Part shown: positions 1 through 9,429 of the stretch, piece by piece
How the letters are laid out: every line of letters begins with the position of its first letter
Numbering within the stretch: the first letter of the stretch is position 1
Source of the DNA: Bacillota bacterium
GTDB taxonomy: Bacteria > Bacillota > Clostridia > TANB77 > CAG-465
DNA: 64,000 nucleotides
Direction of reading: 5' to 3'
NCBI GenBank assembly: GCA_023460515.1
Contig: JAEWPS010000038.1
Location: forward strand, 313,019-377,018
The notes under the pieces: model-generated
Told to the model about the DNA's origin: nothing
Databases searched by the model: none
Seen by the model: the letters and a program-made list of their open reading frames with translations, nothing else
Position numbers and translations under genes: made by a program

Positions 1-49
1 ACAAGTATATTCTTTATAATATCTCATATATATTACTAGGGGTGTTATT

Positions 50-1048
50 ATGATTAAATGCGCTATTGTTGGAGCTACCGGTTTGGTAGGTCAAACTTTT
101 CTGAAAGTTTTAGAAGAAAAGAAACTAAAGATAGATGAGTATGAATTATTTGCTTCTAGTAAATCTAAAGGAAAAAAAGTTAGATTTATGGATAAAGAAT
201 ATACTATTCAAGAACTTACTGAAGATTCTTTTAAAAATACTAAATTTGATTATGCATTATTTTCTGCTGGAGGAAGTGTTAGTAAACAGTATATACCAAT
301 TGCTGTAAACAATGGATGTATCGTTATAGATAATAGTAGCTACTTTAGAATGAATGATGATGTTCCATTAGTTGTTACAGAAGTAAATGAAGATGATATA
401 TTTAAAAATAAAGGGATAATTGCCAATCCAAACTGTTCTACAATACAAGCAATGCTACCTATAAAAGCATTAAATGATGAATATACAATTTCACGAATTG
501 TATTTTCAACTTACCAAGCAGTATCTGGGGCCGGAAATGCTGGCATTAACGACTTAGTAAATACTAGAAATGGTAGTAGTCCAAGTAAGTTTCCATATAG
601 TATAACAGATAATTGTATACCTCATATTGATATTTTTTTAGAGAATAATTATACAAAAGAAGAAATGAAAATGATTGAAGAATCCAGAAAAATATTACAT
701 GAACCCGCCCTTCCTATAACAGCTACATGTGTTAGAATTCCTGTTCTCAATTGTCATAGTGAAAGTATAAATATAGAATTCGCCGACGAATTTAATATAC
801 AGGATGTTGTAGAAACATTATCTAACTATCCGGGAATCATAGTTGTAGATGATCCTAAAAATAACAGTTATCCAATAAATGATCTTGCTAATGGAATAGA
901 CTCTGTATTAGTTGGAAGAATCAGAAGAGATTTTTCTGTAAAAAACGGACTTAATTTGTGGGTTGTTGCAGATAACGTTCGTAAAGGAGCCGCAAGTAAT
1001 GCAGTACAGATATTAGAAAAAATTATAACAAAAAGACTTGGAAATTAA
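50..1048 (+). CDS. asd: Aspartate-semialdehyde dehydrogenase
   Basis: Reduces beta-aspartyl phosphate to aspartate semialdehyde with NADPH, the branch point to lysine/diaminopimelate, threonine and methionine. The 332-residue length is normal. The Rossmann glycine loop GATGLVGQ lies at residues 8-15, the catalytic Cys is C129 in NPNCST, and the SGAGNAG motif follows. AGGGGTG precedes the ATG at a good distance. No other lysine-pathway gene is adjacent. The last two codons (AAT TAA) form the loop of the terminator that follows. Assignment is secure. Confidence 0.96.
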   Translation: MIKCAIVGATGLVGQTFLKVLEEKKLKIDEYELFASSKSKGKKVRFMDKEYTIQELTEDSFKNTKFDYALFSAGGSVSKQYIPIAVNNGCIVIDNSSYFRMNDDVPLVVTEVNEDDIFKNKGIIANPNCSTIQAMLPIKALNDEYTISRIVFSTYQAVSGAGNAGINDLVNTRNGSSPSKFPYSITDNCIPHIDIFLENNYTKEEMKMIEESRKILHEPALPITATCVRIPVLNCHSESINIEFADEFNIQDVVETLSNYPGIIVVDDPKNNSYPINDLANGIDSVLVGRIRRDFSVKNGLNLWVVADNVRKGAASNAVQILEKIITKRLGN

Positions 1049-1067
1049 TCCAAGTCTTTTTTATTTT
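1031..1067. terminator. Bidirectional terminator between asd and the radical SAM gene
   Basis: Perfect stem GACTTGGA / TCCAAGTC (1035-1042 with 1049-1056), loop AATTAA, followed by a T-run on the plus strand and an A-run before it, so it can serve both converging genes. The asd stop codon is inside the loop. Confidence 0.88.
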
Positions 1068-1964
1068 TTATTTTAAATTATTAAAAAAAGTTTGTTGCTC
1101 TATAATTGAACCTTTGTCTTTATAAGCACTTATTATATCCTCCATCTTATATAAAATATTATATTTTTCACATTCCTCTTGAAATATTTTACCTAGATTT
1201 TTATTTAAAGATTTGCATATATAATTGTTTCCATATGTTTTAATATATATATCTTTTAATTTTGGAAAATACTTATCTAATTTTTGATAAAAATACTCTC
1301 TTTGGTTTTCCCTTAATGTAACTGCTCCCATAGAAAATATAAACTTTGCCCCACTATCATGTGCCAATTTTATTATATTTTTTATATTATCTTCTGTATC
1401 AGTAATAAATGGAATTATTGGTGTTAATAATACTCCAACAAATAGTCCTTCATCTGATAGTTTTTTTATAGCCTCAAATCTCTTAGATGATACACTAACA
1501 TTTGGTTCTATTATTTTTGATAATTTATCATCATAGGTTGTAATCGTCATTTTTAGTATTAGAGGCGCTTTTTTATTTATACTTTTAAATATGTCTATAT
1601 CCCTTATTATTAGGTCACTTTTTGTTTCTAATGAAATCCCATATTCAAAATAATCAATAAGTCCCAATGCCTTTTTGGTTATTTCGTAATCCTTTTCAAA
1701 GGGATTATACGTATCAGACATTGATCCAATTCCAATTACTCCATTTATTCTTTTTGATTTCAATTCGGCATTTAAAATTTCTATAACATCTTTTTTGATT
1801 CTAACTTCATCAAAGTTTTCTATATTATAACAATTACTTCTACTGTCACAATATATACATCCATGTGGACATCCCTTATATAAATTCATATTAAAATCTA
1901 TACCAAACCATTCATTACCATGATTAGCCCTTTGTAAAATTGTCTTCGCAGATATATATTTCAT
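1068..1964 (-). CDS. Radical SAM protein, SPL/Rv2578c-like family
   Basis: Radical SAM enzyme related to spore photoproduct lyase-like proteins (COG1533). The 4Fe-4S/SAM motif is C32-x3-C36-x2-C39 in GCPHGCIYCD, preceded by the NLYKGC lead typical of this family. At 298 residues it is shorter than true SplB and I see no reason to call it a photoproduct lyase. It is monocistronic, with its own promoter at 1999-2027 and a strong SD (GGAGG). Substrate unknown; members are often named DNA repair photolyase-like without proof. Confidence 0.8.
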   Translation of the reverse strand: MKYISAKTILQRANHGNEWFGIDFNMNLYKGCPHGCIYCDSRSNCYNIENFDEVRIKKDVIEILNAELKSKRINGVIGIGSMSDTYNPFEKDYEITKKALGLIDYFEYGISLETKSDLIIRDIDIFKSINKKAPLILKMTITTYDDKLSKIIEPNVSVSSKRFEAIKKLSDEGLFVGVLLTPIIPFITDTEDNIKNIIKLAHDSGAKFIFSMGAVTLRENQREYFYQKLDKYFPKLKDIYIKTYGNNYICKSLNKNLGKIFQEECEKYNILYKMEDIISAYKDKGSIIEQQTFFNNLK

Positions 1965-1998
1965 TAGTTCCTCCTAATTTAAATATATTTATAGTAAT

Positions 1999-2027
1999 AG
2001 TATAACACTTAATTATTTCAAATTCAA
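1999..2027 (-). promoter_or_regulatory. Sigma-A-type promoter of the radical SAM gene
   Basis: On the minus strand TTGAAT (2027-2022), 17-base spacer, TATACT (2004-1999), about 35 bases upstream of the start codon. Confidence 0.6.
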
Positions 2028-2039
2028 TATTAATTATAT

Positions 2040-3218
2040 CTATATTTGTTTACTTGATCTTTTTTGTTTTACTATTAAAAGAGATACCACAAGTATTGCT
2101 ACTGCAAATATCATTTGAATAGCCATATAATTTATTATAGGGGTAATATTTTCACTGCTCCATACTGTTAATGAAGTGATATCTTCTACAGCTTTTACAT
2201 ACCAATATGTTGGAGTAAAACTAGCAATCTTAAGTACTGACTGTGACATAATTGCTTGTGGTACAAAAATTCCACTTAAAAAACTAAGTCCCAATGTTAA
2301 TATATTAGTTATAGCATCTATTGCACCCTTACTTTTCATTACATTACCTAGCAAAAAGCTTATACTTAATACAACCATTGATATTATAAGTGCATTAATA
2401 AATAATAATATTGTATTTTTACTAATTGCTACATCTCCATATATAGGAAAGCTTAATAAACATATTAATCCCCACACAACAATTGTAAATACAAAACTTC
2501 CTAATATGATTTGAAAATTATAACTAGATAATTTTATTGGTGAACCTAAATTACGTTTTCTAAGTTCTGTACTGTTAAATGTAAGTATAATTGTTGTTAC
2601 TCCTAAAATAACAACTGCAAATATAACATAAGCATAGTATTTGAAATAGTATCCTATATTACTTTCAGATTTTGTTGCCTCCCCATAATAAGTTTGAATT
2701 TTAACATCAGCTTCTATTGCCATATCTTCTGTTAAATAAGTATTCAGTTGCTTATTTGTAATATTAGGTATATTTTCTATATAATTTTTTGCTGTATTCA
2801 TATATTTATTAATTAAAAGATCAATATATATATTGTCATTTGAACCAGCAATAGCAGTTTTTTCTATTTGAACATTAATTCCTTTTTTCATTGCATCCCC
2901 AAATCCATTAGGAATTTTAACGATATATACAACATCTCTATAGTATAATGCATCTTGTAAACTTTCTGCTTTATCTTCAATATTTATAACCTTTGCGTGT
3001 TCATTTAAAAAGCTTTCAAAGCTATTTGAAAAATCCGAATTTTTATCGTAATTAAATATGGCTATTCTGCTTTTTGAACTATCAAAATTTTCTTCTGAAT
3101 TTTCTTTTGGTATTTGATTAGTTATCAAAATAGAGATAAACAAAAATACAAAAAAGTAAATTGAAATTGGAGTTATATTTTTTTTAACAATTTTAAAATA
3201 TGTTTTAAATACTTGCAT
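2040..3218 (-). CDS. ABC-2 type transporter permease (second permease)
   Basis: Membrane subunit of an ABC exporter. One N-terminal membrane helix (about residues 15-32), a roughly 150-residue extracellular segment, then about five or six helices, the usual ABC-2 layout. Its ATG (SD AGGAGG) lies inside the end of the upstream permease gene with a 14-base overlap, so translation is coupled. It is last in a three-gene operon with the first permease and the ATPase, and faces a kinase/regulator pair; the order matches lnrLMN of Bacillus. Exported substrate is not readable from sequence. Confidence 0.82.
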   Translation of the reverse strand: MQVFKTYFKIVKKNITPISIYFFVFLFISILITNQIPKENSEENFDSSKSRIAIFNYDKNSDFSNSFESFLNEHAKVINIEDKAESLQDALYYRDVVYIVKIPNGFGDAMKKGINVQIEKTAIAGSNDNIYIDLLINKYMNTAKNYIENIPNITNKQLNTYLTEDMAIEADVKIQTYYGEATKSESNIGYYFKYYAYVIFAVVILGVTTIILTFNSTELRKRNLGSPIKLSSYNFQIILGSFVFTIVVWGLICLLSFPIYGDVAISKNTILLFINALIISMVVLSISFLLGNVMKSKGAIDAITNILTLGLSFLSGIFVPQAIMSQSVLKIASFTPTYWYVKAVEDITSLTVWSSENITPIINYMAIQMIFAVAILVVSLLIVKQKRSSKQI

Positions 3219-4350
3219 ATCTTTGCCTCCTCATTATAAAAAATGTAATTAAGTAAAATACTATTGAAAAAGCACATAATATTCCAATATTAATAAAAAA
3301 TCTATTATATGTTTCATAATAATACAAAGCATAAAAAGCATCTGATATTACATTAGCTGGATTTATATATGACAAAATCGGAACTTTATTTGCAATTATA
3401 TACTTGATATCTAGCCACATCATTCCAGATAAAAAAGACATTAACATCGTCAAGGAAATAAGCATACCTGTTTTCAATGATTCTCTACTTTTTAGTATGC
3501 TACCTATCATTGCACCAAAAGATACACCAACAAATGAACCAGAAACTACTGTAAGTATTACATATCCAATTTGATTTCCAAAATCAACATTTAATCCAAA
3601 TTTTAAATATATTAATAAAATTAAAATTATTGATATTTGAATAACAGTAGCTGCAAGTATTGATCCTGCAAATACTTTTAATTTGTTTGTTGGTGCTAAA
3701 CTTATTCTTGCACCTTGAGACGATTGATTAGCCTGAATATTAATAACCTCTTTTAGTCCTAACATTCCACCATATAAGCAAGTCATTGCAATTAAAGCGT
3801 AGTAATATGATACTGAACTATTTGGTGCTTCATTATTTGATGATACCTCTTTTATATATGATTGACTACTTGCTATTTTAGACATAAAATTTTGTAATGA
3901 TTCTGGATTAGATTCTAAAATATTATGATACTGTGACATTACCTGTAAATACTCATTTATAAATTGTTTTAAAATTGTTTGCTTGAATCCAGATTCTTTT
4001 ACCACAATCTTAGGTCCATCATTTAAAATTATATACCCTGATATTTTATTATTTTTTAGAAGTTCTTTTGCTTCTTCTTCATTAACAATTTTAGTATCAA
4101 ACATTAAATTACTAGAAGATTCTTTACTTGAAACTGATGATAAAGCTGAATTAAATGCAATATTATTTTGATATTCAACATTATTTATAACAGCAATATC
4201 TATAGGTTCAAATTTTTCCAAATTTACAACATCTGGTATAGCCATTTTGAACATTGTAGCAAGTAAGATTGGAAACATCAAAGTCCAAAACATTACCTGT
4301 TTATCTCTAATTAAACATTTCAACCTATTTAAAAATATATGTAAAAACAT
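3205..4350 (-). CDS. ABC-2 type transporter permease (first permease)
   Basis: Partner of the downstream permease with the same plan: helix near residues 18-38, a large extracellular loop, then a cluster of helices in the C-terminal half. Two in-frame ATGs occur (4356 and 4350); GGAG sits one base from the first and seven from the second, so I choose 4350. The gene starts 15 bases after the ATPase gene ends. Likely forms a heterodimeric channel with the next gene product. Confidence 0.82.
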   Translation of the reverse strand: MFLHIFLNRLKCLIRDKQVMFWTLMFPILLATMFKMAIPDVVNLEKFEPIDIAVINNVEYQNNIAFNSALSSVSSKESSSNLMFDTKIVNEEEAKELLKNNKISGYIILNDGPKIVVKESGFKQTILKQFINEYLQVMSQYHNILESNPESLQNFMSKIASSQSYIKEVSSNNEAPNSSVSYYYALIAMTCLYGGMLGLKEVINIQANQSSQGARISLAPTNKLKVFAGSILAATVIQISIILILLIYLKFGLNVDFGNQIGYVILTVVSGSFVGVSFGAMIGSILKSRESLKTGMLISLTMLMSFLSGMMWLDIKYIIANKVPILSYINPANVISDAFYALYYYETYNRFFINIGILCAFSIVFYLITFFIMRRQRYASI

Positions 4351-4365
4351 ATTCATTCTCCTTTC

Positions 4366-5298
4366 TTAATCTCTTAATTGTTTACCTGTTATTTCTAAAA
4401 ACACATCATTTAATGTAGGAAGCTCTGAATAAATTCTTCCATAAGAAATTTTATTTTCTTTTAAATAATCTAGAATATTAGTTAAATTATTATATCCTCT
4501 TTTAGATTTTATAGCTAATAAATCATTTTCATAATTAACTGAAGCAATTCCTTTTATTTTTTGTATATCTGATAAAATATGATCTACTTTAGCAAAAAGC
4601 TCTACAGATATTTTTTCTCCAATTTCTATCATTGATTTAAGCTCATCTTTGGTACCTGTAGCTATTATTTTACCTTTGTCCATAATTGCTATTCTACTAC
4701 AAATTTGTTCTACTTCTTCCATATAATGTGAAGTATATATTATAGTAGCACCCTCTGCATTTAATTTTTGTATTCCTTCCAAAATATTATTTCTACTTTG
4801 TGGATCAACAGCAACAGTAGGTTCATCTAATATTATTAATTTTGGTTTATGTGCTATTCCACATGCAATATTTAATCTACGTAATAAGCCACCACTTAAC
4901 TTCTTTGGATAGAACTTTTTAAAATCATTTAAAGCAACAAAATCTATTGCCTCTTTAACTAATTTTTTACGTTTCTCTTTATCTGTAACATATAATCCGC
5001 AAAAATAATCTATATTTTCATAAACTGTTAATTCATCAAATACTGCAACATTTTGCATAATAATCCCTATATCTCTTTTAATATCATAAGCATCTGGTGC
5101 CATAGGCTTATCAAAAACCTCAATATTACCTTTATCATATTTAAGTAAAGATAAAATACAATTTATTGCAGTAGTTTTTCCTGAACCATTAGGACCTAAA
5201 AGACCAAATACCTCTCCTTCTTTAACTTCTAAATTAAAATGATCTAATGCAATTAAGTCATTATATCTTTTTACTAACTTTTCAACTTTTACAACCAT
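4366..5298 (-). CDS. ABC transporter ATP-binding protein (LnrL-like)
   Basis: Energises the two permeases downstream. Walker A GPNGSGKTT, signature LSGGLLRR, Walker B LIILDEP and the switch histidine in TSHYMEE are all visible; about 90 C-terminal residues follow the core, as in drug or antibiotic exporters (DrrA/CcmA class). An upstream in-frame ATG at 5319 is rejected because the GGGAGG ribosome site lies between it and the ATG at 5298. First gene of the exporter operon and divergent from its presumed two-component regulators. Confidence 0.9.
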   Translation of the reverse strand: MVVKVEKLVKRYNDLIALDHFNLEVKEGEVFGLLGPNGSGKTTAINCILSLLKYDKGNIEVFDKPMAPDAYDIKRDIGIIMQNVAVFDELTVYENIDYFCGLYVTDKEKRKKLVKEAIDFVALNDFKKFYPKKLSGGLLRRLNIACGIAHKPKLIILDEPTVAVDPQSRNNILEGIQKLNAEGATIIYTSHYMEEVEQICSRIAIMDKGKIIATGTKDELKSMIEIGEKISVELFAKVDHILSDIQKIKGIASVNYENDLLAIKSKRGYNNLTNILDYLKENKISYGRIYSELPTLNDVFLEITGKQLRD

Positions 5299-5356
5299 AA
5301 AAAAATCCTCCCTTTTCATATATCTAATTATATAACATAATTTTTAAAAATATAAG

Positions 5357-5390
5357 TGATATTTATCCACATATGAAGTGACATTTGTCA
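5357..5390. promoter_or_regulatory. Twin palindromic operator between exporter and kinase operons
   Basis: Two 12-base sites, TGATATTTATCC (5357-5368) and TGACATTTGTCA (5379-5390; perfect palindrome), start 22 bases apart, about two helical turns. They lie in the 159-base divergent region and just upstream of the kinase promoter. Inferred binding sites for the LuxR-type response regulator encoded at 6535. Confidence 0.55.
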
Positions 5391-5397
5391 TGTTTTA

Positions 5398-5426
5398 TTG
5401 AAAATTGCCATTATTTGTGGTAATAT
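5398..5426 (+). promoter_or_regulatory. Promoter of the kinase/response regulator operon
   Basis: TTGAAA (5398-5403), 17 bases, TAATAT (5421-5426). The start codon at 5458 follows AAGGAG. The twin palindromes end 8 bases upstream of the -35. Confidence 0.6.
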
Positions 5427-5457
5427 TAATATATAATAAATTTTTAAGGAGAATCAT

Positions 5458-6516
5458 ATGAATACACTTATAGATAAACTAATCATATTTTTCTTTTGTA
5501 GTACTTTATATCTTCAAAGCAATACGAGTATATACGTTGTTGTACCATTGATAATTACAATAATATTTAGTTCTTTATCTTCTATTCTTGAAAAGAACAT
5601 CATCAAAATACTCTTATTTATAATATATAACATACTTTGCATATTAAATAATGAATTTATATACTTTCTTCCATTAATATGTTATGATATGTTTACTACA
5701 AAATTTAAATATATACTTTTAATTGCTGTAATTCCATTTATAATTAATTTTACACTTTTACCTTTAACTTTACAAGTTTTAATTTCGCCATTTATTGGCA
5801 TTGTATGTCTTATGAAGTATCGCTCTGTTTTAACGCATAAATCTAAAAAAGAATATATTTTACTTAGAGATTCATCTAAAGAATTTTTAATGAATCTTGA
5901 ACAAAAAAATAAAGATCTAATGGAAAAACAAGATTATGAAATAAATATTGCAACACTTAACGAAAGAAACCGTATAGCTAGAGAGATACATGACAATCTT
6001 GGCCATTCACTATCTAGTTCAATATTACAAATAGGAGCCTTAATGTCTATAAGTAAAGATGAGACAATAAAAAATCATTTAAATACCTTGAAAACTACAT
6101 TATCTAGTGGAATGGATAATATAAGAAACAGTATACACAATATGCATGATGAATACGTTGATTTAGAGAATGAAATAAATAATATTACTAAAGACTTTAC
6201 TTTTTGTGATATTTCAGTTAATTATGACGTTAAAAGTAATCCAGACAAAAAATATAAAGTTTGTTTTATATCTATTATTAAAGAATCATTATCAAATGTA
6301 ATAAAACATTCAAATGCAACTAAAGTAGACATTTCTATACGTGAGCATCCAGCTTTATATCAATTAATTATAAAAGATAATGGAATCAAAAAAAATACAA
6401 TTAATACAGATGGTATAGGATTAAAAAATATGATATATAGAATTAACTCACTAGGTGGAATAATAAACATTAATAATGAAAATGGCTATTGTATCTTTAT
6501 ATCAATACCTAAATAA
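5458..6516 (+). CDS. Sensor histidine kinase, NarL/DesK class (LnrJ-like)
   Basis: Membrane sensor. Residues 1 to about 118 are four or five hydrophobic segments with very short loops, so it probably senses within the membrane. A short coiled linker leads to the HisKA_3 dimerisation motif, with the phospho-acceptor H178 in AREIHDNLGHSLSS, then a HATPase domain (N-box with NVIKHSNATK, and DGIGLKNM). Co-transcribed with the response regulator 18 bases downstream and divergent from the ABC exporter; by analogy with LnrJ/YfiJ it likely senses the exporter's substrate or membrane damage. Confidence 0.88.
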   Translation: MNTLIDKLIIFFFCSTLYLQSNTSIYVVVPLIITIIFSSLSSILEKNIIKILLFIIYNILCILNNEFIYFLPLICYDMFTTKFKYILLIAVIPFIINFTLLPLTLQVLISPFIGIVCLMKYRSVLTHKSKKEYILLRDSSKEFLMNLEQKNKDLMEKQDYEINIATLNERNRIAREIHDNLGHSLSSSILQIGALMSISKDETIKNHLNTLKTTLSSGMDNIRNSIHNMHDEYVDLENEINNITKDFTFCDISVNYDVKSNPDKKYKVCFISIIKESLSNVIKHSNATKVDISIREHPALYQLIIKDNGIKKNTINTDGIGLKNMIYRINSLGGIININNENGYCIFISIPK

Positions 6517-6534
6517 AATGGAAGGAATGATAAT

Positions 6535-7158
6535 ATGAATATTATAATTGTTGACGATGACAAACTTGTAAGCAGCTCTCTAAAAACTATAATTGAGGAA
6601 AATTCAGATATTAAAGTACTAGGTATTGGTAATAACGGAAAGGAAGCAATATCTTTATACGAAGAATTAAAACCAGACGTTTTACTTATGGATATACGAA
6701 TGAATACCTTTACTGGATTAGAAGCTGCAGAAATATTAATTGCAAAATATCCAAGCATTAAAATATTATTTTTAACAACATTTGCAGATGATGAGTATAT
6801 TGTTAAAGCTTTAAAAATTGGTGTAAAAGGATATATATTAAAACAAAATTTTGAATGTATAATTCCTGCTATAAAAGCGGTAAATGTTGGTCAAACAGTT
6901 TTTGGAGAAGATATAATTGCAAAAATACCTAATCTATTTAATCACAGTAATAATGTTGATTTATCTAAGTACAACCTTACAGAAAGAGAACTTGAAATAA
7001 TAAAACTAATATGCGATGGATTAAACAATAAAGAAATTGGTAGTTCTCTTTATATAAGTGAAGGAACAGTAAGGAATGCAATAACTTCGATATTAGAAAA
7101 ATTAGATTTAAGAGATAGAACTCAAATTGCTATACTCTATTACAAAAATTTAAATTAA
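6535..7158 (+). CDS. Response regulator, NarL/LuxR-type (LnrK-like)
   Basis: 207 residues. Receiver domain with the acidic pocket D7-D9, phospho-acceptor D53 in LLMDIRM, a T in LTTFAD and K in GYILKQ; then a LuxR HTH (LTERELEIIKLICDGLNNKEI onward, about residues 144-200). Partner of the kinase encoded just upstream. Its likely targets are the paired palindromes at 5357-5390, controlling the exporter and its own operon. Confidence 0.92.
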   Translation: MNIIIVDDDKLVSSSLKTIIEENSDIKVLGIGNNGKEAISLYEELKPDVLLMDIRMNTFTGLEAAEILIAKYPSIKILFLTTFADDEYIVKALKIGVKGYILKQNFECIIPAIKAVNVGQTVFGEDIIAKIPNLFNHSNNVDLSKYNLTERELEIIKLICDGLNNKEIGSSLYISEGTVRNAITSILEKLDLRDRTQIAILYYKNLN

Positions 7159-7185
7159 TTATTATAAATATAATAAAATATACAA

Positions 7186-7223
7186 AAAAAGATATAGATA
7201 ACTTAATTTATCTATATCTTTTT
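7186..7223. terminator. Bidirectional terminator
   Basis: Perfect 16-base arms (7186-7201 and 7208-7223) around the loop CTTAAT, A-rich on the left and T-rich on the right, between the converging regulator and HelD genes. Confidence 0.85.
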
Positions 7224-7227
7224 AATT

Positions 7228-9354
7228 TTATTTAAATGGTTCAATTATATTATCTTCATATATAATTTCAAGATCATGCAAAGCCCTTGTACATGCCACG
7301 TACATAAGTTTCATATCCATTTCATTTTTTGATGAATAGATTTCTTCTTCAGCATCAGTTATTATTACCGAATCAAATTCTAACCCTTTAGATAAATATG
7401 AAGTCATTATACAAATTCCACCATCATACGCTTCATCATCATTAGTTACAAATTCTAAATTAAAGTTAAATGATTGCAAACTTTTATAAATTTCTATACT
7501 TACATCAGGTGTTTTGCATAATACTGCAATTGACTTGTGCCCTATATCTATACTATTATGAATAAGACTAGCTATATATTCAATTTTTTTATCTTTACTA
7601 CACTTTGTTATTTTCACTTCATTACCATGTCTTATAACAGGTTTTCCTTCACCTAAATTTAAATATTTAGAAATTTTATTTGCAGTTTCCATTATTTCAA
7701 TAGTGGTTCTATAACTTTTTTCAAGTTTCATTATATCACAATTATTTCTAAATACTTCTTCTTTAACTTCTTCCCAATCACTAATACCCCTATATGAATA
7801 TATTCCTTGAGTCAAATCTCCAAATATACTAAAAGTTGAATTTGGCATCAATTTTGTAAGTACATAAAAATTGAAAGCACCAAAGTCTTGAGATTCATCT
7901 ATTACTGCATGAACGTATTTTTTATAGTCATCTATTCCATTTAGCATAATTTTTAGATAAATCACAGCTGGTATATCTTCAAATTCTAGCATCTTTTTTT
8001 GTATATTATTCATTGTGCTAATTTCAAAATTACTTTCTAGTAATTCTCTATCTTCAATATACTTTGAAAAATGCTCTATAAACATTTTATAAAGTTGTAA
8101 TACCTTTATATTATTTACTGTTAAATACTTTTTAAGTCCAGTTAAAGATCCAGATTCTATATTTTTTATTGTATTCCATTTAAGTTCTTTCATTTTTTTA
8201 CTATCTACATCAGAATTTAATTCTTCAAACTCATTTTTTATCCTAATATGTTTTTCTCTATCTAATTTAAGTTTATTACTTAAGAGTTTAACTGTTAAAT
8301 TAACTCTACTACTTATATCTGGTAAATTTGAATTTAGATTATACATATCGATAACTTCTTCTTTAGTGTATATTAAACAGTTATTAATAGTAAAATCTTC
8401 TTTTGGCATAATACTCTGTTCATAATCCAATAAAAATTTATCTATTGCTTCTTTATATTTCATAGAAGTTTTAAACCTAGAATACTTTGAAATTTGCTTT
8501 CCAGCTATATATTCAACAAGTTTTTTCGTTGGTTGCTCAATTTCAAATTTTTCATTTACATATTGTTTACTTAATTCTTCATACGTACATTGAACTGCAT
8601 TACCAACATCCAAATCTGGTAGAACAGATGATATATAGTTTATAAAAAACTTATTTGGACCTATTACTATAAATTGATCTGCAGAAACTTTTTTGCTATA
8701 ATTGTATACAAGATAAGCTATTCTATGAAGAGCAACTGTTGTTTTTCCACTACCTGCAACTCCTTGAACTATTACATTCTTATTTAAATGTGCTCTTATT
8801 ATAGCATTTTGCTCACTTTGTATTGAAGCTACTATATTTTTTAATCTATTATCTGCACTCGCACCTAAATACGGTTTAAGTAGCTCATCATCTGAAACTG
8901 AATCAACATCAAATATACTAATTAATTCATCGTTTTCTACTATTATTTGTCTTTTAAGTTCTAATGTTCCTTGAAGCTGTGTATCTTCAACTTTATAACT
9001 AATTTCCCCTAAGTTACTATCATAATATACTGCAGATATAGGTGCTCTCCAATCTGTAACAATCATATCTCCATTATCTGCCATAACTCCAACTTTTCCT
9101 ATATATGCAATAATTTTTTCTTTGTTTAATTTTGTGTTTAGATCAATTCTAGCAAAATACGGTTTAGAAAAAGAGTTTTTTAAATTATTTAATTTAGTAG
9201 CGGTAATGCTCATAAGGTTTTCTAATAATCTTGGATCTGATGCATACATTTTTGGTAATTTTTTTAATATTTCTTGTTCTTCTTTAGTGATCTCGTTAAT
9301 ACTATTTTTAGTAACCTCTAAATGTCCCTTTTCAAAAAGAAAATTATTCTCCAT
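7228..9354 (-). CDS. helD: HelD-like UvrD-family RNA polymerase recycling ATPase
   Basis: Superfamily I helicase-like motor of the HelD type, which releases stalled RNA polymerase from nucleic acid; relatives (HelR) give rifampicin tolerance. An N-terminal coiled segment (about 1-70) precedes a DWRAP-containing region, the Q-motif (QSEQNAIIR), Walker A GVAGSGKTT at 198-206, VIDESQDF and a C-terminal motif VI (YVACTRA). About 708 residues, near the family size. The in-frame ATG at 9387 is rejected: AGGAGG lies directly before the ATG at 9354. A promoter (9430-9458) and a terminator-like leader hairpin precede it. Confidence 0.85.
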   Translation of the reverse strand: MENNFLFEKGHLEVTKNSINEITKEEQEILKKLPKMYASDPRLLENLMSITATKLNNLKNSFSKPYFARIDLNTKLNKEKIIAYIGKVGVMADNGDMIVTDWRAPISAVYYDSNLGEISYKVEDTQLQGTLELKRQIIVENDELISIFDVDSVSDDELLKPYLGASADNRLKNIVASIQSEQNAIIRAHLNKNVIVQGVAGSGKTTVALHRIAYLVYNYSKKVSADQFIVIGPNKFFINYISSVLPDLDVGNAVQCTYEELSKQYVNEKFEIEQPTKKLVEYIAGKQISKYSRFKTSMKYKEAIDKFLLDYEQSIMPKEDFTINNCLIYTKEEVIDMYNLNSNLPDISSRVNLTVKLLSNKLKLDREKHIRIKNEFEELNSDVDSKKMKELKWNTIKNIESGSLTGLKKYLTVNNIKVLQLYKMFIEHFSKYIEDRELLESNFEISTMNNIQKKMLEFEDIPAVIYLKIMLNGIDDYKKYVHAVIDESQDFGAFNFYVLTKLMPNSTFSIFGDLTQGIYSYRGISDWEEVKEEVFRNNCDIMKLEKSYRTTIEIMETANKISKYLNLGEGKPVIRHGNEVKITKCSKDKKIEYIASLIHNSIDIGHKSIAVLCKTPDVSIEIYKSLQSFNFNLEFVTNDDEAYDGGICIMTSYLSKGLEFDSVIITDAEEEIYSSKNEMDMKLMYVACTRALHDLEIIYEDNIIEPFK

Positions 9355-9384
9355 ACTACCTCCTAAAATATATACGCACAAAAG

Positions 9385-9404
9385 CACCCCTCTAACGAGA
9401 AGTG
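9385..9404 (-). promoter_or_regulatory. Leader hairpin (possible attenuator) of helD
   Basis: On the minus strand CACTTCTC, loop, GAGGGGTG (8 pairs including two G-U), followed by CTTTTGTG, between the helD promoter and the helD ribosome site. It can act as a transcription attenuator or, less likely, as a distant terminator of the upstream GT51 gene. Confidence 0.5.
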
Positions 9405-9429
9405 TTCTTGTGAATTATATTGTTTATGT

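Noticed and set aside
49..50. Lysine riboswitch in front of asd
   Set aside because: Only 49 bases precede the start in this window; nothing of a riboswitch fold can be read, so it cannot be judged and is not claimed.
1068..1964. Spore photoproduct lyase (splB) for the first radical SAM gene
   Set aside because: Shorter than SplB and lacking its typical C-terminal cysteine region as far as can be read; kept as SPL-like family of unknown function.
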